Below, one piece after another: positions 45,075-55,860 of a DNA stretch of 64,000 nucleotides (position 1 is its first letter; each line of letters opens with the position of its first letter). The notes beneath the pieces were generated by a model that was given only the letters and a program-made list of their open reading frames with translations, was not told the origin of the DNA and did not search any database. Both the position numbers and the translations under genes were made by a program. Origin of the DNA: Nematopogon swammerdamellus (Eukaryota; Arthropoda; Insecta; Lepidoptera; Adelidae); the NCBI GenBank assembly GCA_946902875.1, contig OX336336.1, positions 7,410,545 to 7,474,544 on the forward strand, written 5' to 3'.

Positions 45075-45260
45075 TTATACATTTTTTACCCACCTAAAAA
45101 AGTGCCAAGAGCCGCTAAAGAAGTTTTCACTTCAAAAACCTCAGGGTTATCCCCTTTCAAATAAAAAAAAAAAGAATTTTCAAAATCGGCCCACAATTGA
45201 CGGAGTAATCGCGTAACAAACATCCAAAAAAAGAAAACATACCGTCGAATTGAGAATCTC
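45075..45260 (-). repeat. AACCGACTTC/GGAGGTTCTCAATTCG family fragment
   Basis: GGGTTATCCCCTTTCAAATA, CAAAATCGGCCCACAATTG and CGTCGAATTGAGAATCTC. Related to 45890-46083 and, inverted, 48731-48960. Confidence 0.6.
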
Positions 45261-45739
45261 TTAGGTCTAAAGTAAATTTCTCGTGAAGACAAATGCAACG
45301 AGCCCAAACACGATGGGTTTATCATGTGTAGTTTAGGAGTTCCTATGGCCACCTTCTGTCTCCATCATCAAACCAGCTCGATGGTACTCGGTACAGTAGG
45401 TACCGGCCAGGTACCATAATAAATTAAGCGCCGGTCGGAAAAGATAAAAAATTTCAAATTTAGAATATTCATGAAACAAGGGTCCGAATATGTATCACTA
45501 GTATATCGATTCATGTATTTCAACAGGACAGAGAAAATTTCAAAATATTAGGTATTTAATACTTTTTAGTTCTTTTTTTTTTGTTTTTTGGAAATCGGTT
45601 TAATATTTTTTAAAACAGTTTTTATTTCATTCTTTTTAGTAATATTACATAAAAAAGAATAATCGAAATCGAATAATCGAAATCGATTGAAGTGGTACAG
45701 AATTATTCGCCATATGTGTCAGACTGCAAATTGCTGAAT

Positions 45740-45860
45740 AAGTCCACATCACAAATGTTTTGCTGAAGGTAACCACACACCATACTAATTTATCAAACTG
45801 AAAATTGCCGAAAACGACCACATCACAAGTTTTGCTGAAGGTAACCACACACCATAGTAT
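45740..45860 (+). repeat. Two-copy direct repeat
   Basis: CACATCACAA(AT)GTTTTGCTGA followed by AGGTAACCACACACCATA occurs twice, about 74 bp apart. Confidence 0.65.
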
Positions 45861-45889
45861 TATGGTGATTTTTCGAAAACCACTGAACC

Positions 45890-46083
45890 AATTTCGATAA
45901 AATTGAAATGGGACCACCTCGGAAGTATGACCTAACTAACAAAAAAAGAATTTTCTAAATCGGCCCTCAATTGACGGAGAAATCGTGTTACAAACATACA
46001 AAAAAAAAATAAAAAAAATAAAAAAAAAAAAAAACATACAGACGAATTGAGAACCTCCTCCTTTTTTGGAAGTCGGTTAAAAA
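45890..46083 (-). repeat. AACCGACTTC-family fragment
   Basis: Ends GAACCTCCTCCTTTTTTGGA AGTCGGTT, the terminal signature of the family. Contains a long A-rich tract. Confidence 0.6.
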
Positions 46084-46244
46084 CCCGACTTAATGATTCC
46101 TGGATAGCAAGGCAAATAAGGCAAACATGCAAGTTATTCGCTATTTGAGTCCATGTGTGGATGCCCGATTTGTGTATGTTTGTTGGCGCTAAAATCTTGA
46201 CCAAATAACAGCGATAACGCATACGAATACGCTAAACCAAGTGA

Positions 46245-46525
46245 AGTGCCACCATAAGAGGCGACTAAGGGATAAGGACAAGATAATGCGCTAAAGGGCG
46301 ACAGTCTAGCCACTTCTCACCTTGGCGCAGTCCTTCCACCTAGTCATGAGCAGGTGGGTTCTTCGTGCCTTACTTGCTGCTTAATAGTTGTCTTGTCCGT
46401 ATACTGTGCTAAACGTGGTGGTCGGTATTGTGCTGTAATTTACCAGAGTCCTTATAGCACAACACCGATTACTCTGCTTACCCTGATTGTCGGTATACAG
46501 CGTGTGTTATATTTGTATGTATGTA
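46245..46525 (+). mobile_element. GGGGTAAGCA-family repeat
   Basis: GCGACTAAGGGATAAGGACA, TGGTCGGTATTGTGCTGTAA, ACACCGATTACTCTGCTTAC and CGGTATACAGCGTG. The 5' end is cut. Confidence 0.75.
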
Positions 46526-46528
46526 TAA

Positions 46529-46756
46529 GCGGGCGCGTTGGTCGAGTAATCTGGGCGTCGCCGCATTCTCTTGCGAGAGGTGCGAGGTTCGAATCCGATC
46601 GGAGTGCACCAATGAGTTTTTTTCTGCCAGATACATACGTGCATACCTACACCTACTGCTTCGCCGTTCGGAACCGGTGTAAAACGAAAATACACCTTCC
46701 CTTGCCCCTTACTAGGTGGTAGGCTCAAATGGTAGCCGACTGGGTTGGTACCGAAC
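46529..46756 (+). mobile_element. tRNA-headed SINE with well-preserved head
   Basis: GCGGGCGCGTTGGTCGAGTA (A-box region) and GCGAGGTTCGAATCC (B-box) are about 45 bases apart, as in a tRNA. Then come GTGCACCAATGAG, GGAACCGGTGTAAAA and ACTAGGTGGTAGGCTCAAAT. Not a functional tRNA gene: no full cloverleaf is evident. Confidence 0.8.
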
Positions 46757-46880
46757 GGTGAAGCAGCAGAGCAGGTGTAGGTAGGCACGCAAATTTTTCT
46801 GTCAGAAAAAAAACTCATTAGTGAACGTCGTCGGCTGGAACCTAGAAACTAGGGCCTCGATAACAAGAGCGCGAGACATA
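46750..46880 (-). mobile_element. Second tRNA-headed SINE fragment in inverted orientation
   Basis: ACCGAACGGTGAAGCAGCAG and AAATTTTTCTGTCAGAAAAA run opposite to the copy just left, so the two can pair. Confidence 0.65.
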
Positions 46881-47209
46881 ATAAACGCGCCCCTAAACTG
46901 TGTTGGCTGATAAGCGCCTTGATGTTTTGCCAAGCCGACAATTTTCAATATGAGTATATATTATGTATGTAGGTTCAAGTAGATCTACGGACAATCCTCT
47001 TAGATGCTTCTAAACGGCTTACACGTCTAATACAGGAAGCTGGATAGTCTCTAAGGAAAAGGATTTAGTAGGTACGAGATTCGCTGTAGATGAAAATTAC
47101 GCACAAAGAAGCAAAGATAATGGCTGGTCCAAATCCAATTTGGCACAAAGAACCAACGACCAGGTTGTAAGCAAATCCGGTCGAACTGGGGCATCGTGTA
47201 TAATTTTAG

Positions 47210-47530
47210 TCTACCAATGAGTTTTTTTCTGACGAACAATTTAAGTCTACGCCTCCTGCTTCACCGTTTGGAACCGGTGTAAAAGTGTAGTCCCTTCCCT
47301 TGCCCCTTACTAGGTGGTCGGCTCAAATTTTAGCCGACTGGGTTGGTACCACCGTACTGAATGTAAGATGGCCGCATAGCAGCCTCGGTTGTGTTCTCCT
47401 CTAGTCCAGTATAGCCAGCAATCCACGGAAGTCTCCGGTATGGCACCTACCCTCTTGCAGGTGATATTGCCTGGTCGGAGCATGTACTTTGGCCCCTCCG
47501 ACTCAGCAACCCATACAGTATTACATTAAA
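47210..47530 (+). mobile_element. tRNA-headed SINE, full body
   Basis: CTACCAATGAGTTTTTTTCT, CCTTACTAGGTGGTCGGCTC, GTACCACCGTACTGAATGTA, GGCCGCATAGCAGCCTCGG, then CCCATACAGTATTACATTAA. The head is missing. Confidence 0.8.
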
Positions 47531-47898
47531 AAAAATACTGTCGACATAAAACCAACAAATAACCATAAATGACAACATCGTTACGCACTATATGCTAGAG
47601 AGGTGGCCATTAAAAATGGGTCAGTAGAATTACTTACTAAAGCTAAGGGCTATTGTTATCGTGAAAACTGTGGGTGGTGCTGAAAGCAGTAACATAAAAA
47701 GTGCATTATCTCTGAAATGTAAAAAGCGAGAATGCGTTCATTCCACCGACCACAATGGATCTGACTGCTTATTGTTTTGTACTGTCTGTCGTTTTGTACT
47801 CGAACTATGTCATGAATCACTATTGTTACGATTTGATTGGACTCAAATCGTTGCAAGACATGCAACAGCCCTGGATTTTAGCCCTACTATACATATTT

Positions 47899-48516
47899 GC
47901 CGGCTACAGACTCTCGCGAGAAGGCTCGCGAGAAGTCTCGCCGAGAAGTCTCGCCGAGAAGTCTCGCCGAGAAGTCTCGCCGAGACTTCTCGCGAGCGCA
48001 TGACCAATCCACACTCACAAGTTGTTCTCACTTGTGTTCTCGGTCCTTGTCCGATATGGACGACCCTGCAGCAATTTAGAAAAGGGAATTTCTTTTCAAA
48101 ATAAATGTTTTAGTTCATAAAAAAAATACAATTATTATAAAAAATGTATTTTGTGTGAAAAATATGTTTTCCTTTTTTTTCTCCGAAACTATGCATCTCC
48201 TCGCATCAATTATTATTTCACTATAATTCAGATGGATGAACTCAGTCTACACAATAAACTTACTAGTAATTTGCGCACGCACCACGGAGAAAATTATTAC
48301 GTACGCACGTGCACTCTCCGCACTGTCGCACGTCGCACTGAGACCGAACGAGAATTTTTCTCGCCCGAGAAAACCCTTTGAAGCGGGCAAAAAGACCGAC
48401 ACCGAGCGGAGAACAGGCGAGCCCGAGAACGAGACATGCGAGAAACCACGAGAAACTATTCATACTCTCGCTTCTCGGGTGTTCTCGGAGGTTCTCGGCG
48501 AGAGTCTGGAGCCGGC
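47899..48516. mobile_element. TIR element rich in CTCTCGCGAGAA/GTTCTCGG motifs
   Basis: Ends GCCGGCTACAGACTCTCGC and the reverse complement of GCGAGAGTCTGGAGCCGGC, 18 of 19 matching. Near the left end a GAGAAGTCTCGCC unit is repeated about four times (47931-47990). No transposase seen. Confidence 0.65.
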
Positions 48517-48524
48517 TTAAGTGT

Positions 48525-48730
48525 GAGTCGAACTTGCGCACCGAGGGTTCAGTATCGCCATATCGTGGTCAGCGCAACTCACGCCATCTATGGCGTGCTT
48601 TATGATATGATTCTTGTTAGTTAAAATTCATGATTAGTTAAAATGCTTCATACTGTTTTCGGTAGATGGCGCGCATACACTTTTTAGTTTCTTGTACGGG
48701 GACCCCGTGAAATTTTTACTTTTTCCTATT
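48525..48730 (-). repeat. GGAACCCTAAAA repeat family copy
   Basis: GTGTGAGTCGAACTTGCGCA CCGAGGGTTC, CGCCATCTATGGCGTG and GGTAGATGGCGCGCATACAC. The terminal part of the same family as 19530, inverted. Confidence 0.7.
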
Positions 48731-48992
48731 TTTAACCGACTTCAAAAAAGGAGGAGGTTCTATGTTCGGCTGTATGTTTTTTTTTTATGTATGTTCAGCA
48801 ATATCTTCCCCAATTGTGAACCGATTTCGATGATTCTTTTTTGTGTTCGGTTCAGTCTAGCTCCAAGGTGGTCCCATTTTTTTTTTGGTCAAGATCGGAT
48901 TGGAAAGCGAGGCGGAATCGCGAGGCCGAAGGCCAAGCGTTTCCGCCGAGTACTTTAATAGCAAATAAAAATTACTAAAAAAACTGTGAAAT
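48731..48992 (+). repeat. AACCGACTTC-family unit leading into a foldback
   Basis: AACCGACTTCAAAAAAGGAG, GTGAACCGATTTCGATGATT and GAAAGCGAGGCGGAATCGCG. A reverse-oriented relative flanks the other foldback at 44340-44415. Confidence 0.65.
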
Positions 48993-49192
48993 AAAAAACT
49001 ATTTAAAAAAATATAAAAACCGCCTTCAAAAATGTATGAAATAAAAAAATAAAAATCGAACCCTAGAGTTGAAGGCGGTGGTGCTAAAGCAAGCAAAAAT
49101 AACCGACTGCCTTCAACTCTAGGGTTCGATTTTTATTTTTTTATTTCATACATTTTTGAAGGCGGTTTTTATATTTTTTTAAATAGTTTTTT
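48993..49192. mobile_element. Foldback with 84-bp arms
   Basis: Arms 48993-49076 and 49109-49192 pair without visible mismatch around a 32-base loop. Sequence is related to the foldback at 43953-44320 (AACCGCCTTCAAAAA, GAACCCTAGAGTTGAAGGC). Confidence 0.85.
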
Positions 49193-49604
49193 ATTCTTTG
49201 TTGTTATATCGGCCATAATAAGACATATTCTGTGAAAATTTCAACGAGCTACGTTTTAAACAATTACTACAGCCAATAAATAAAACAAGTCAAACTTAAT
49301 TAGTCAGTTACCCTCAAAGTGAATTCCCCTGTTTAAAACGTATTAGCAAAATTAAGAAAACACTTCATCGCGCTCAATTTTCCGAAACGAGCTAAATTAA
49401 TTTATTATAAAAGGTGCGACAATTTCCAGGCAGCCACCAACATCGCGAGCGTGTCGCGTTGTTACTCGTCAGTCACGTGATATTAGCATACATACATAGA
49501 GATAGGTAGCTGATGCACGAATACCTTTGACACTCTTGTGTGCCGCGACATTTTATTTCAGCTGTTATTAAAATGAAATTAATTGGGGTTAGTTTATATT
49601 GTGC

Positions 49605-49935
49605 CTACATACACAGGTACCACACGCTGTATACCGACAATCGGGGAAAGCAGAGTAGTCGGTGTTGTGCTGCAAGTACTCTCGTTAAATTACAGTACAA
49701 CACCGACCACCACATTTAGCAAAGTTTTAGGACAAGATGACTATCAATCAGCAAGTAAGACACGAAGACCCATCTGCTGCACGACTCAGTGAAAGGACCG
49801 TGCCAAAGTGAGAAGTGGCTACCCTGTCGCCCCTATGCACGGAATCTTGTCCTTATCCCTTAGTCGCCTTTTACGACATGCACGCGTAGAGATGCAGTGG
49901 AGCTATTCTTTCAAAGTGCCAATCCCATACGTCAT
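49605..49935 (-). mobile_element. GGGGTAAGCA-family repeat, full copy
   Basis: CACGCTGTATACCGACAATC to GATGCAGTGGAGCTATTCTT TCAAAGTGCC, all blocks in order. Confidence 0.8.
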
Positions 49936-50279
49936 AATACGCCGTATGGGATTAGTCCACCTCCAAGCCGGACTGGCACCTCCTCGGGGGTGAAATTGAC
50001 TGCGCCTGAGGCTTCGACCTCGGGCACGGCCACCCATTTCGGAAGCAATAAAAAAAGTGAACTTGAAAAAAAACAAGTTGTCTATTACAAAAACTTATCT
50101 AAACAGGATGTCCGTGCACAATACTGAAAGGGTGGGTTGTGTATGTGAAACGGAATAATTTTCGCTTTAGGACTTTTTACTTTGAAGACACATTTTTCCT
50201 ACTGCATACATTTTGGAGCCCTCTCCTCCAAATGTATTATAGAAAATAGAAAACAAATATATGTCTTCAACATCAGTCA

Positions 50280-50470
50280 GTCAGTCAGCGTGTAAGCGTC
50301 CACTGCTGGACATACGCTTCTCCAATTTTCCTCCAGTCCTCCCGGCCTTCAGCGGTACGGAACCACTGTTTTCTGCCGACGTCCTTGATGTCGTCGTCCC
50401 ACCTGGCGGGTGGTCTTCCCACACTCCGTTTTCCAGTCCACGGCCGCCAGTGTAGGACACGGTTACTCCG
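50280..50470 (-). mobile_element. LINE reverse-transcriptase C-terminus (fragment)
   Basis: The minus strand reads LHWRPWTGKRSVGRPPARWD, then DDIKDVGRKQW and GEAYVQQWT, the conserved C-terminal tail of non-LTR retrotransposon proteins, in one open frame of about 60 codons. The rest of the element is absent. Ends with CAGTCAGTCAG repeats. Confidence 0.8.
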
Positions 50471-51469
50471 GTCTTCAACATAAAAAGTATAAAAATAATG
50501 CACTTAATTTTTTCCTGCAATATATTTTCATCGGCGAAACGGCGCTTTATCGCCAAATAAAATATCCAAAGATACATCTGTGCCCACCGGCAGTAACACG
50601 GAACAATTCACTCTGGCAACAGAACAGACGCTAAAGAACCATGAAAAAGCCATCAGCATAATCTCGACAAGAATTGCCTCCTAAAAATTTAAGTGTTCCG
50701 ATAAATTCTGCAAATCCCTAGAGTCGAGTGTCGCCCCTGTAGTGTAATAAACCTTATAATCTCGGTTAGAATATGAGCTAAACTGACTTCTTATAATATA
50801 CTAATAAGGGTTACTTCTTTACCATTTTCGTACGGAACCCTAAAAAGAAACATTTTGTATATTACCCAATTATTACGAAAAAATTCTCTTTAAAAACTAG
50901 TTATTCGTACTCTACAGACCTATCTGTGGAGTGTCCCGTAAATAATTTACCGCCTGCGGAGTCGGACACGGAGATTATTAATCTGTGGGCACAAGCGGAA
51001 TGAGCTGCGGGAGGTCTATGGCCTTCCACACGAGGATTCACACGTCCCGGCTCTAGCACACGAGCACCCTAAAGACACCCTGATGTGTGGACATCAAAAC
51101 AGACCCCATTCCCGTCCATTTATTATAGAGAGAGTAATTCGGCAAAATGTCCGGTTATGGGGGTAATCTTTCAGATGAAAAACAGAGGAACCATTGCAAT
51201 AGACACGCGCTGTGTTGTTTTATTGTGGTAAAGTAGTGCTTTTCAAAGTTTTACCATATGTAATATTGAAAAATTTGTTCATGTGATGACCTCTAGAAGA
51301 TTTTTTTATGAATATTAAAAAACAGAAAATTAAATAAAAGATAGGTATAACATTATATATGTATTAGCGATACATACATAAAAATAAAAAAAAATACATG
51401 GACACCGCAGTCAGTTCACTAACTACGCCATGATTACAGTATTTGTATGTACCTATATAAAAATATATA

Positions 51470-52558
51470 CAAGATGTTTGGTAATTCGATACATTCCTTC
51501 TAAGAGGTCATTCTAGAGCTAATTTGCAACATTTGTCCCAATAATCTATGGGTCGAAAATCAATAGTTTTTGAGTTATTTCGGTTTTTATTTTTTTTAAA
51601 TGTTCTGTCTTGTTACCAAAAAATGATAATTATAAAATAACAACTTCACTCTGGGTACTTAATCAGCTATTTTCTAATAGCTGACGAATGAGAGAATAAT
51701 TTAAAAAAATATGTGCGCTGAAAATGTCCGTAATCTCAGAAATAAAAGGTCATAAATCACAGGTTATACAAAAAAAACCGCAACATTTATTTAAATCGAA
51801 GAGGATTACTAAAAAAAATGGATGACACGTGGCATGCAAATTATGGGAAAAACTTCATCATTTCATAAGCTTTCAGAAAAGGTACAAATGTTCTACACTT
51901 GCACACAAGTAACATTTTTTATCAGATATCAAGTATCAGACTCGTGCTCAAAATGAACGGAAAATGAAACGTCTGACACAGAGAGAACGTTTACTCGGGA
52001 TCGGCCGTTTTGTCTCCCGCCAAAATTAGTAAATTAGTAATTAGTAAAACGATTTCCACGCTGTTGATTCCTTGTTGTTGTTCTAAATTGTTCGTTAATT
52101 TTGAGTTGTGCCTGCAGTAATGACTGCATTCACTCTGAAGAATACGCTGATATTCTGTTTTGCTTTGGATTTTTCGACGGCGGCGTTGACGCTGCGGCAC
52201 AAAGGGAATACGCGCATCCTTACCCTGATCGTCGTATACCTAATGTAAGAGTGTTTTCTGGGACATACCGGCGCAGATGCTGGCAAACCAGGTGTTATTC
52301 CGCCTGAAGATGAGGAGGAAGTATTGGAGTTTTTCAGAAGAGATCCTACTACTTCAATTAGAGTTGCAGCCAGAGAGAAGTAGTTATTTTATAATTATAA
52401 TTTTTAGGTAAGAAGAGAGAAAATTTAAAAAAAAATTTAAAACCTAAATAACTCAAAAACTATTGATTTTCAACCCATAGTTCATTGGGACAAATTTGTT
52501 GAAAATTAGCTCTAGAATGACCCCTTAGAAGGAATGTATCGAATTCCCAAACATCCTG
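51470..52558. mobile_element. DNA transposon with about 110-bp terminal inverted repeats
   Basis: Left end 51470-51580 and right end 52446-52558 are inverted copies (GATGTTTGGKAATTCGATAC, AATCAATAGTTTTTGAGTTA), flanked by TA. Between them lies a decayed ORF (52098-52383). Confidence 0.8.
52098..52383 (+). pseudogene. Decayed DUF4817-type ORF of a DNA transposon
   Basis: Three frame segments in order: MTAFTL, then SEEYADILFCFGFFDGGVDA with YPDRRIPNVRVFSGTYRR, then DAGKPGVIPPEDEEEVLEFF with RRDPTTSIRVAARE and a stop. At least two frameshifts separate them. The EYAD...YP.RR.P...F pattern is that of DUF4817, an N-terminal domain found in insect transposon proteins (recalled, not searched). The nuclease part is absent, so it is non-functional. 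Confidence 0.7.
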
Positions 52559-52560
52559 TA

Positions 52561-53163
52561 TGTTATGGACCAAGTGATTAATGAGGGCATTATACATATA
52601 TGTATAATGCCCGGGTATTATGAATAATGACAAGTCAATTCGGGCCAAGTGATTAATAATTACCTAAACTTAATTATTTATCATAGTGTCTGGTCATTAT
52701 GAATACTGATACTCTATCGTCGGGCAATTTGATAATTTAGGTACATTCGGCAAGGCGCGGGCGCGGGCGCGGGGATAGACCTTGGTTGACAGGAAAGTGG
52801 TATGGGTGAATCTTAGACGTATATTATTTCTCAATGGGGTGAATGTTTTGGTGGTTTAAAAAAAATCAACCCTAACCTAATGTTGAGGCGGCGCAGGTTT
52901 TGACATGAGGGCGTAGACGGAAATTTTTTTATTATGATCGAAACATGAGGGCTATTCGTAGGTTTCATTGTCGGACATTAAAAGAATATTAAATAAAACA
53001 CGTATTTTTATTATCCTGCCCAATACGAGATAGACATTATTCATAAAGCCAAGGCAATTTAATTATTTCAACAGTAATCATCATATTACCCTCTCATATT
53101 GGGGATTTTTCAAAATGCCCGGGCATTATGTATAATGCCCTATTAATCACTTGGTCCATAACA
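52561..53163. mobile_element. Second TIR element, abutting the first
   Basis: Begins TGTTATGGACCAAGTGATTA and ends with its reverse complement. The pairing extends for about 55 bases through GGGCATTATACAT and TGCCCGGG. Flanked by TA (52559-52560, shared with the left neighbour, and 53164-53165). No ORF. Confidence 0.75.
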
Positions 53164-54089
53164 TATATATTGTAACATTTACAGTTTTTATTTTTTATAT
53201 CTTAGTGTCTGCGGACCCCCTGGGAATGGTCTGCGGAACCCCAGGGGGTCCCCGGACCACACTTTGAGTAACACTGCTAAAGCATTGCGTAACGTGCGCT
53301 GATTCCACAGTAAAAGATGTGTAACGCAACAGCGCAACTCAGAAGAATAGCTTTAACATAAATTATATGAAAAACCTTATGAAAAACGTTTCTTCTTTAA
53401 TAGTGTTTTAGCTGAATAAACTTTTTTTTTTCTTTCTTTCAAGGTCACAATGGTTTGTAGATTATCCTCATAGAGTTGATCTTTCACATAGCCCCACAAG
53501 AAATAGTCCTGGATTAATAGTAGTATGGGTTTGAAGGATATATTATTTTTTATTCATAAATGGCAGACATTCCACTATATATTATCAATTAAGTTCCACA
53601 GCATTTTCAACCAAATTTCATATTTTATTTTGAAACTAAACAAACAACTTACATATTAGTACATCGTTCAGCTAGTGTAATCAATAGTACCACAAAGAAG
53701 CCCTAAAACTGTGCCTAAAACATCGAAATAGATACTAGTCACCAGACACGAGGGGTATCACACTGAGAAATAGAGAATTCTCTATCTTAGATTTCTCACA
53801 CAGACCCAAACTAACCTTCCCACGCGGCGGGGGATCGGACCGAAACCTAGTAATTTATGTTGAGATCAGGTGAAATGGACGGAAACAAAACGATTCCTTG
53901 TTTTCCGTCAGCCTCTGAAGGTTGCTCATTTGTTTCGCGGGGCATGTGGTGTTAGTGGACATATCAGTCGGCTATATGAGTGAAGCGGCGGGTTTTCAGC
54001 GCGGTCTTGTCTCGGAATCTCGATCTCAAGTTCCCAGCCGACATGCACTAATAACTTATTTTCTGATGAAAAAAAAGGATTAGTAAACA

Positions 54090-54460
54090 GGTTTCCGTAC
54101 AGGGTACGGAAACTTAAAAAAAAAACCGGCCAACTGCGAGTCGAACTCGCGCACCGAGGGTTCCATATCGCCATGTCATGGTCAGCGCTGCTTCATACTG
54201 TTTTCGGTAGATAGCGCGCATACACTTTTTGGTTTCTTGTATGGGTGATTTTTTTACTTTTTCTGATTTTTATTATTTGTTGTTATATCGGCCATAACAA
54301 TACATATTCTGTGAAAATTTCCACCGGCTACCTGTCACGGCTCCAAAGATACAGCCATCGGACGGACAGACAGACAGGCAGACAGACAGACATACAAACA
54401 GACAGACGGCGTAGGCTTAGTAATTAGGCTTCCGTATAGATACGGAACCCTAAAAAATGC
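54090..54460 (-). repeat. GGAACCCTAAAA repeat family copy
   Basis: CGGCCAACTGCGAGTCGAAC, GGTAGATAGCGCGCATACAC, GAAAATTTCCACCGGCTACC, (CAGA)n and GATACGGAACCCTAAAAAA. Confidence 0.75.
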
Positions 54461-54479
54461 GTCTGCGGAACCTTGTCAA

Positions 54480-54563
54480 ACACTCTGTTTATTAACCCCC
54501 GACGCAAAAAACGGAGGGGTGTTATTAACCCCCGACGCAAAAAACGGAGGGGTGTTATAAGTT

Positions 54564-54606
<43 letters not shown>

Positions 54607-54818
54607 TGTCTGTGGCATCGTAGCTCCCAAACGGATGGACCGATTTGGATGCGGTTTTTTTTATTAGGAAGCTTGTTTAATCGGGATGGTTCTTAGCTAT
54701 GTTTGTAATCAAGTAATCAAGTAATTAAGTAATAAAAAAAATTATTATCTTAAAAAGTGGACCGATTTTCATGCGGTTTCTTTTAAAAAGCTTGAAATAA
54801 AAGTTAAATTACAAATTT
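54480..54818 (+). repeat. AACCCCCGACGCAAAAAACG repeat with (GT)n tract
   Basis: The unit AACCCCCGACGCAAAAAACG GAGGGGTGTTAT is present twice in tandem (54496 and 54530). A (GT)n run follows at 54571-54605, then GTAGCTCCCAAACGGATGGA, as at window position 1. Confidence 0.75.
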
Positions 54819-55004
54819 AAAAAACCCCCGACCCTTAAAAAGCAAAAAATAATTTCCGTTTACTTACTTAAAGGAGTCGGGGGACCGCTAAGTAAATAAA
54901 ATATAAAACTCAGAGCTGCGCGGGAATTTACTTAGCGGTCTCCCGACTCCTTTAAGTAAGTAAACGGAAATTATTTTTTGCTTTTTAAGGGTCGGGGGTT
55001 TTTT
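54819..55004. mobile_element. Foldback with 79-bp arms
   Basis: Arms 54819-54897 and 54926-55004 (AAAAAACCCCCGACCC...GACCGCTAAGTAAAT) pair with one mismatch around a 28-base loop. Confidence 0.8.
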
Positions 55005-55577
55005 ATGCAACTAGTATTATGCACATGTACATAAGTAAGTATGGAGACTTGAATCCATTTTAATGTCCCTTGAAGTATGTTGCTTTGAAGTAAGCTTGCA
55101 CGCTCTGCACAGCGGGCGCGGAACGATTTTAGACACGTATAATACCTTTTTAAGACTTTGCGCACGTACGTATGTATACGGCGATATATCTTCAACTTTG
55201 GAACAATAATTTCGTAGGTACTCACTGGAGTAACATTTCAGTCACATACTTGAAAAAGTTTACGAAGAGATGCTTTTATATCTTGGATGCCTCCATCTCG
55301 CTTCGCATATTTTATGTGCTAATAAATCATTATGCGTCTCGTGATAATGCCTACTGTCTAGTACCAATTTTCACGTAGGTACCTATGTCATGCGCAAAAA
55401 TGCGCGTTGGCAAAAGTTCTCATACATACATACATACAGATAAGATTTCTAAAAATCGTCAATTAAGTTTTACTGTCATACATAGAGTCTACAATTAATG
55501 CAGATCTCATAAAACAAAGTTACTTACTCCATGACCATCCCTTATAGATTTATTATTAGTATTAATTGAAATTGATA

Positions 55578-55860
55578 ATGGTATTGATTACGCTGCTGGA
55601 CTTACCGCGGATGCGTAACAATCGGTTCTGCAGATCTCTCCTCTACAGACCGGTAAACACTGAAAGTATATATCCCCCCAAGTACAGTCTCGGGGTCCTT
55701 CAAGAGGTGCGTAAATGGGCACCTGTCAGGCCGGCATGGCATTCGCAACCCCCGCATAGGACCAAAATGTCCTTGGGCGTCGTTAGTCACCTAATGGGTG
55801 GCTCGGCGCCATATATCGCGCCTAGAACGATAAAAAAGTATGGACCCGAACCCTATCCTA
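55578..55860 (+). mobile_element. LINE 3' end (GRHGIRNP type)
   Basis: A frame reads PPSTVSGSFKRCVNGHLSGR, then HGIRNPRI, the C-terminus of a jockey- or CR1-like reverse-transcriptase protein. It is followed by a short 3' UTR with CCTAATGGGTGGCTCGGCGC. Confidence 0.75.

Noticed and set aside
46529..46610. Possible tRNA gene
   Set aside because: A- and B-boxes are present, but the acceptor and anticodon stems do not close and the sequence continues into a SINE body.
47661..48104. 147-codon frame with SRREVSPRSLAE repeats
   Set aside because: Produced by the 15-bp GAGAAGTCTCGCC tandem repeat at the end of a TIR element.
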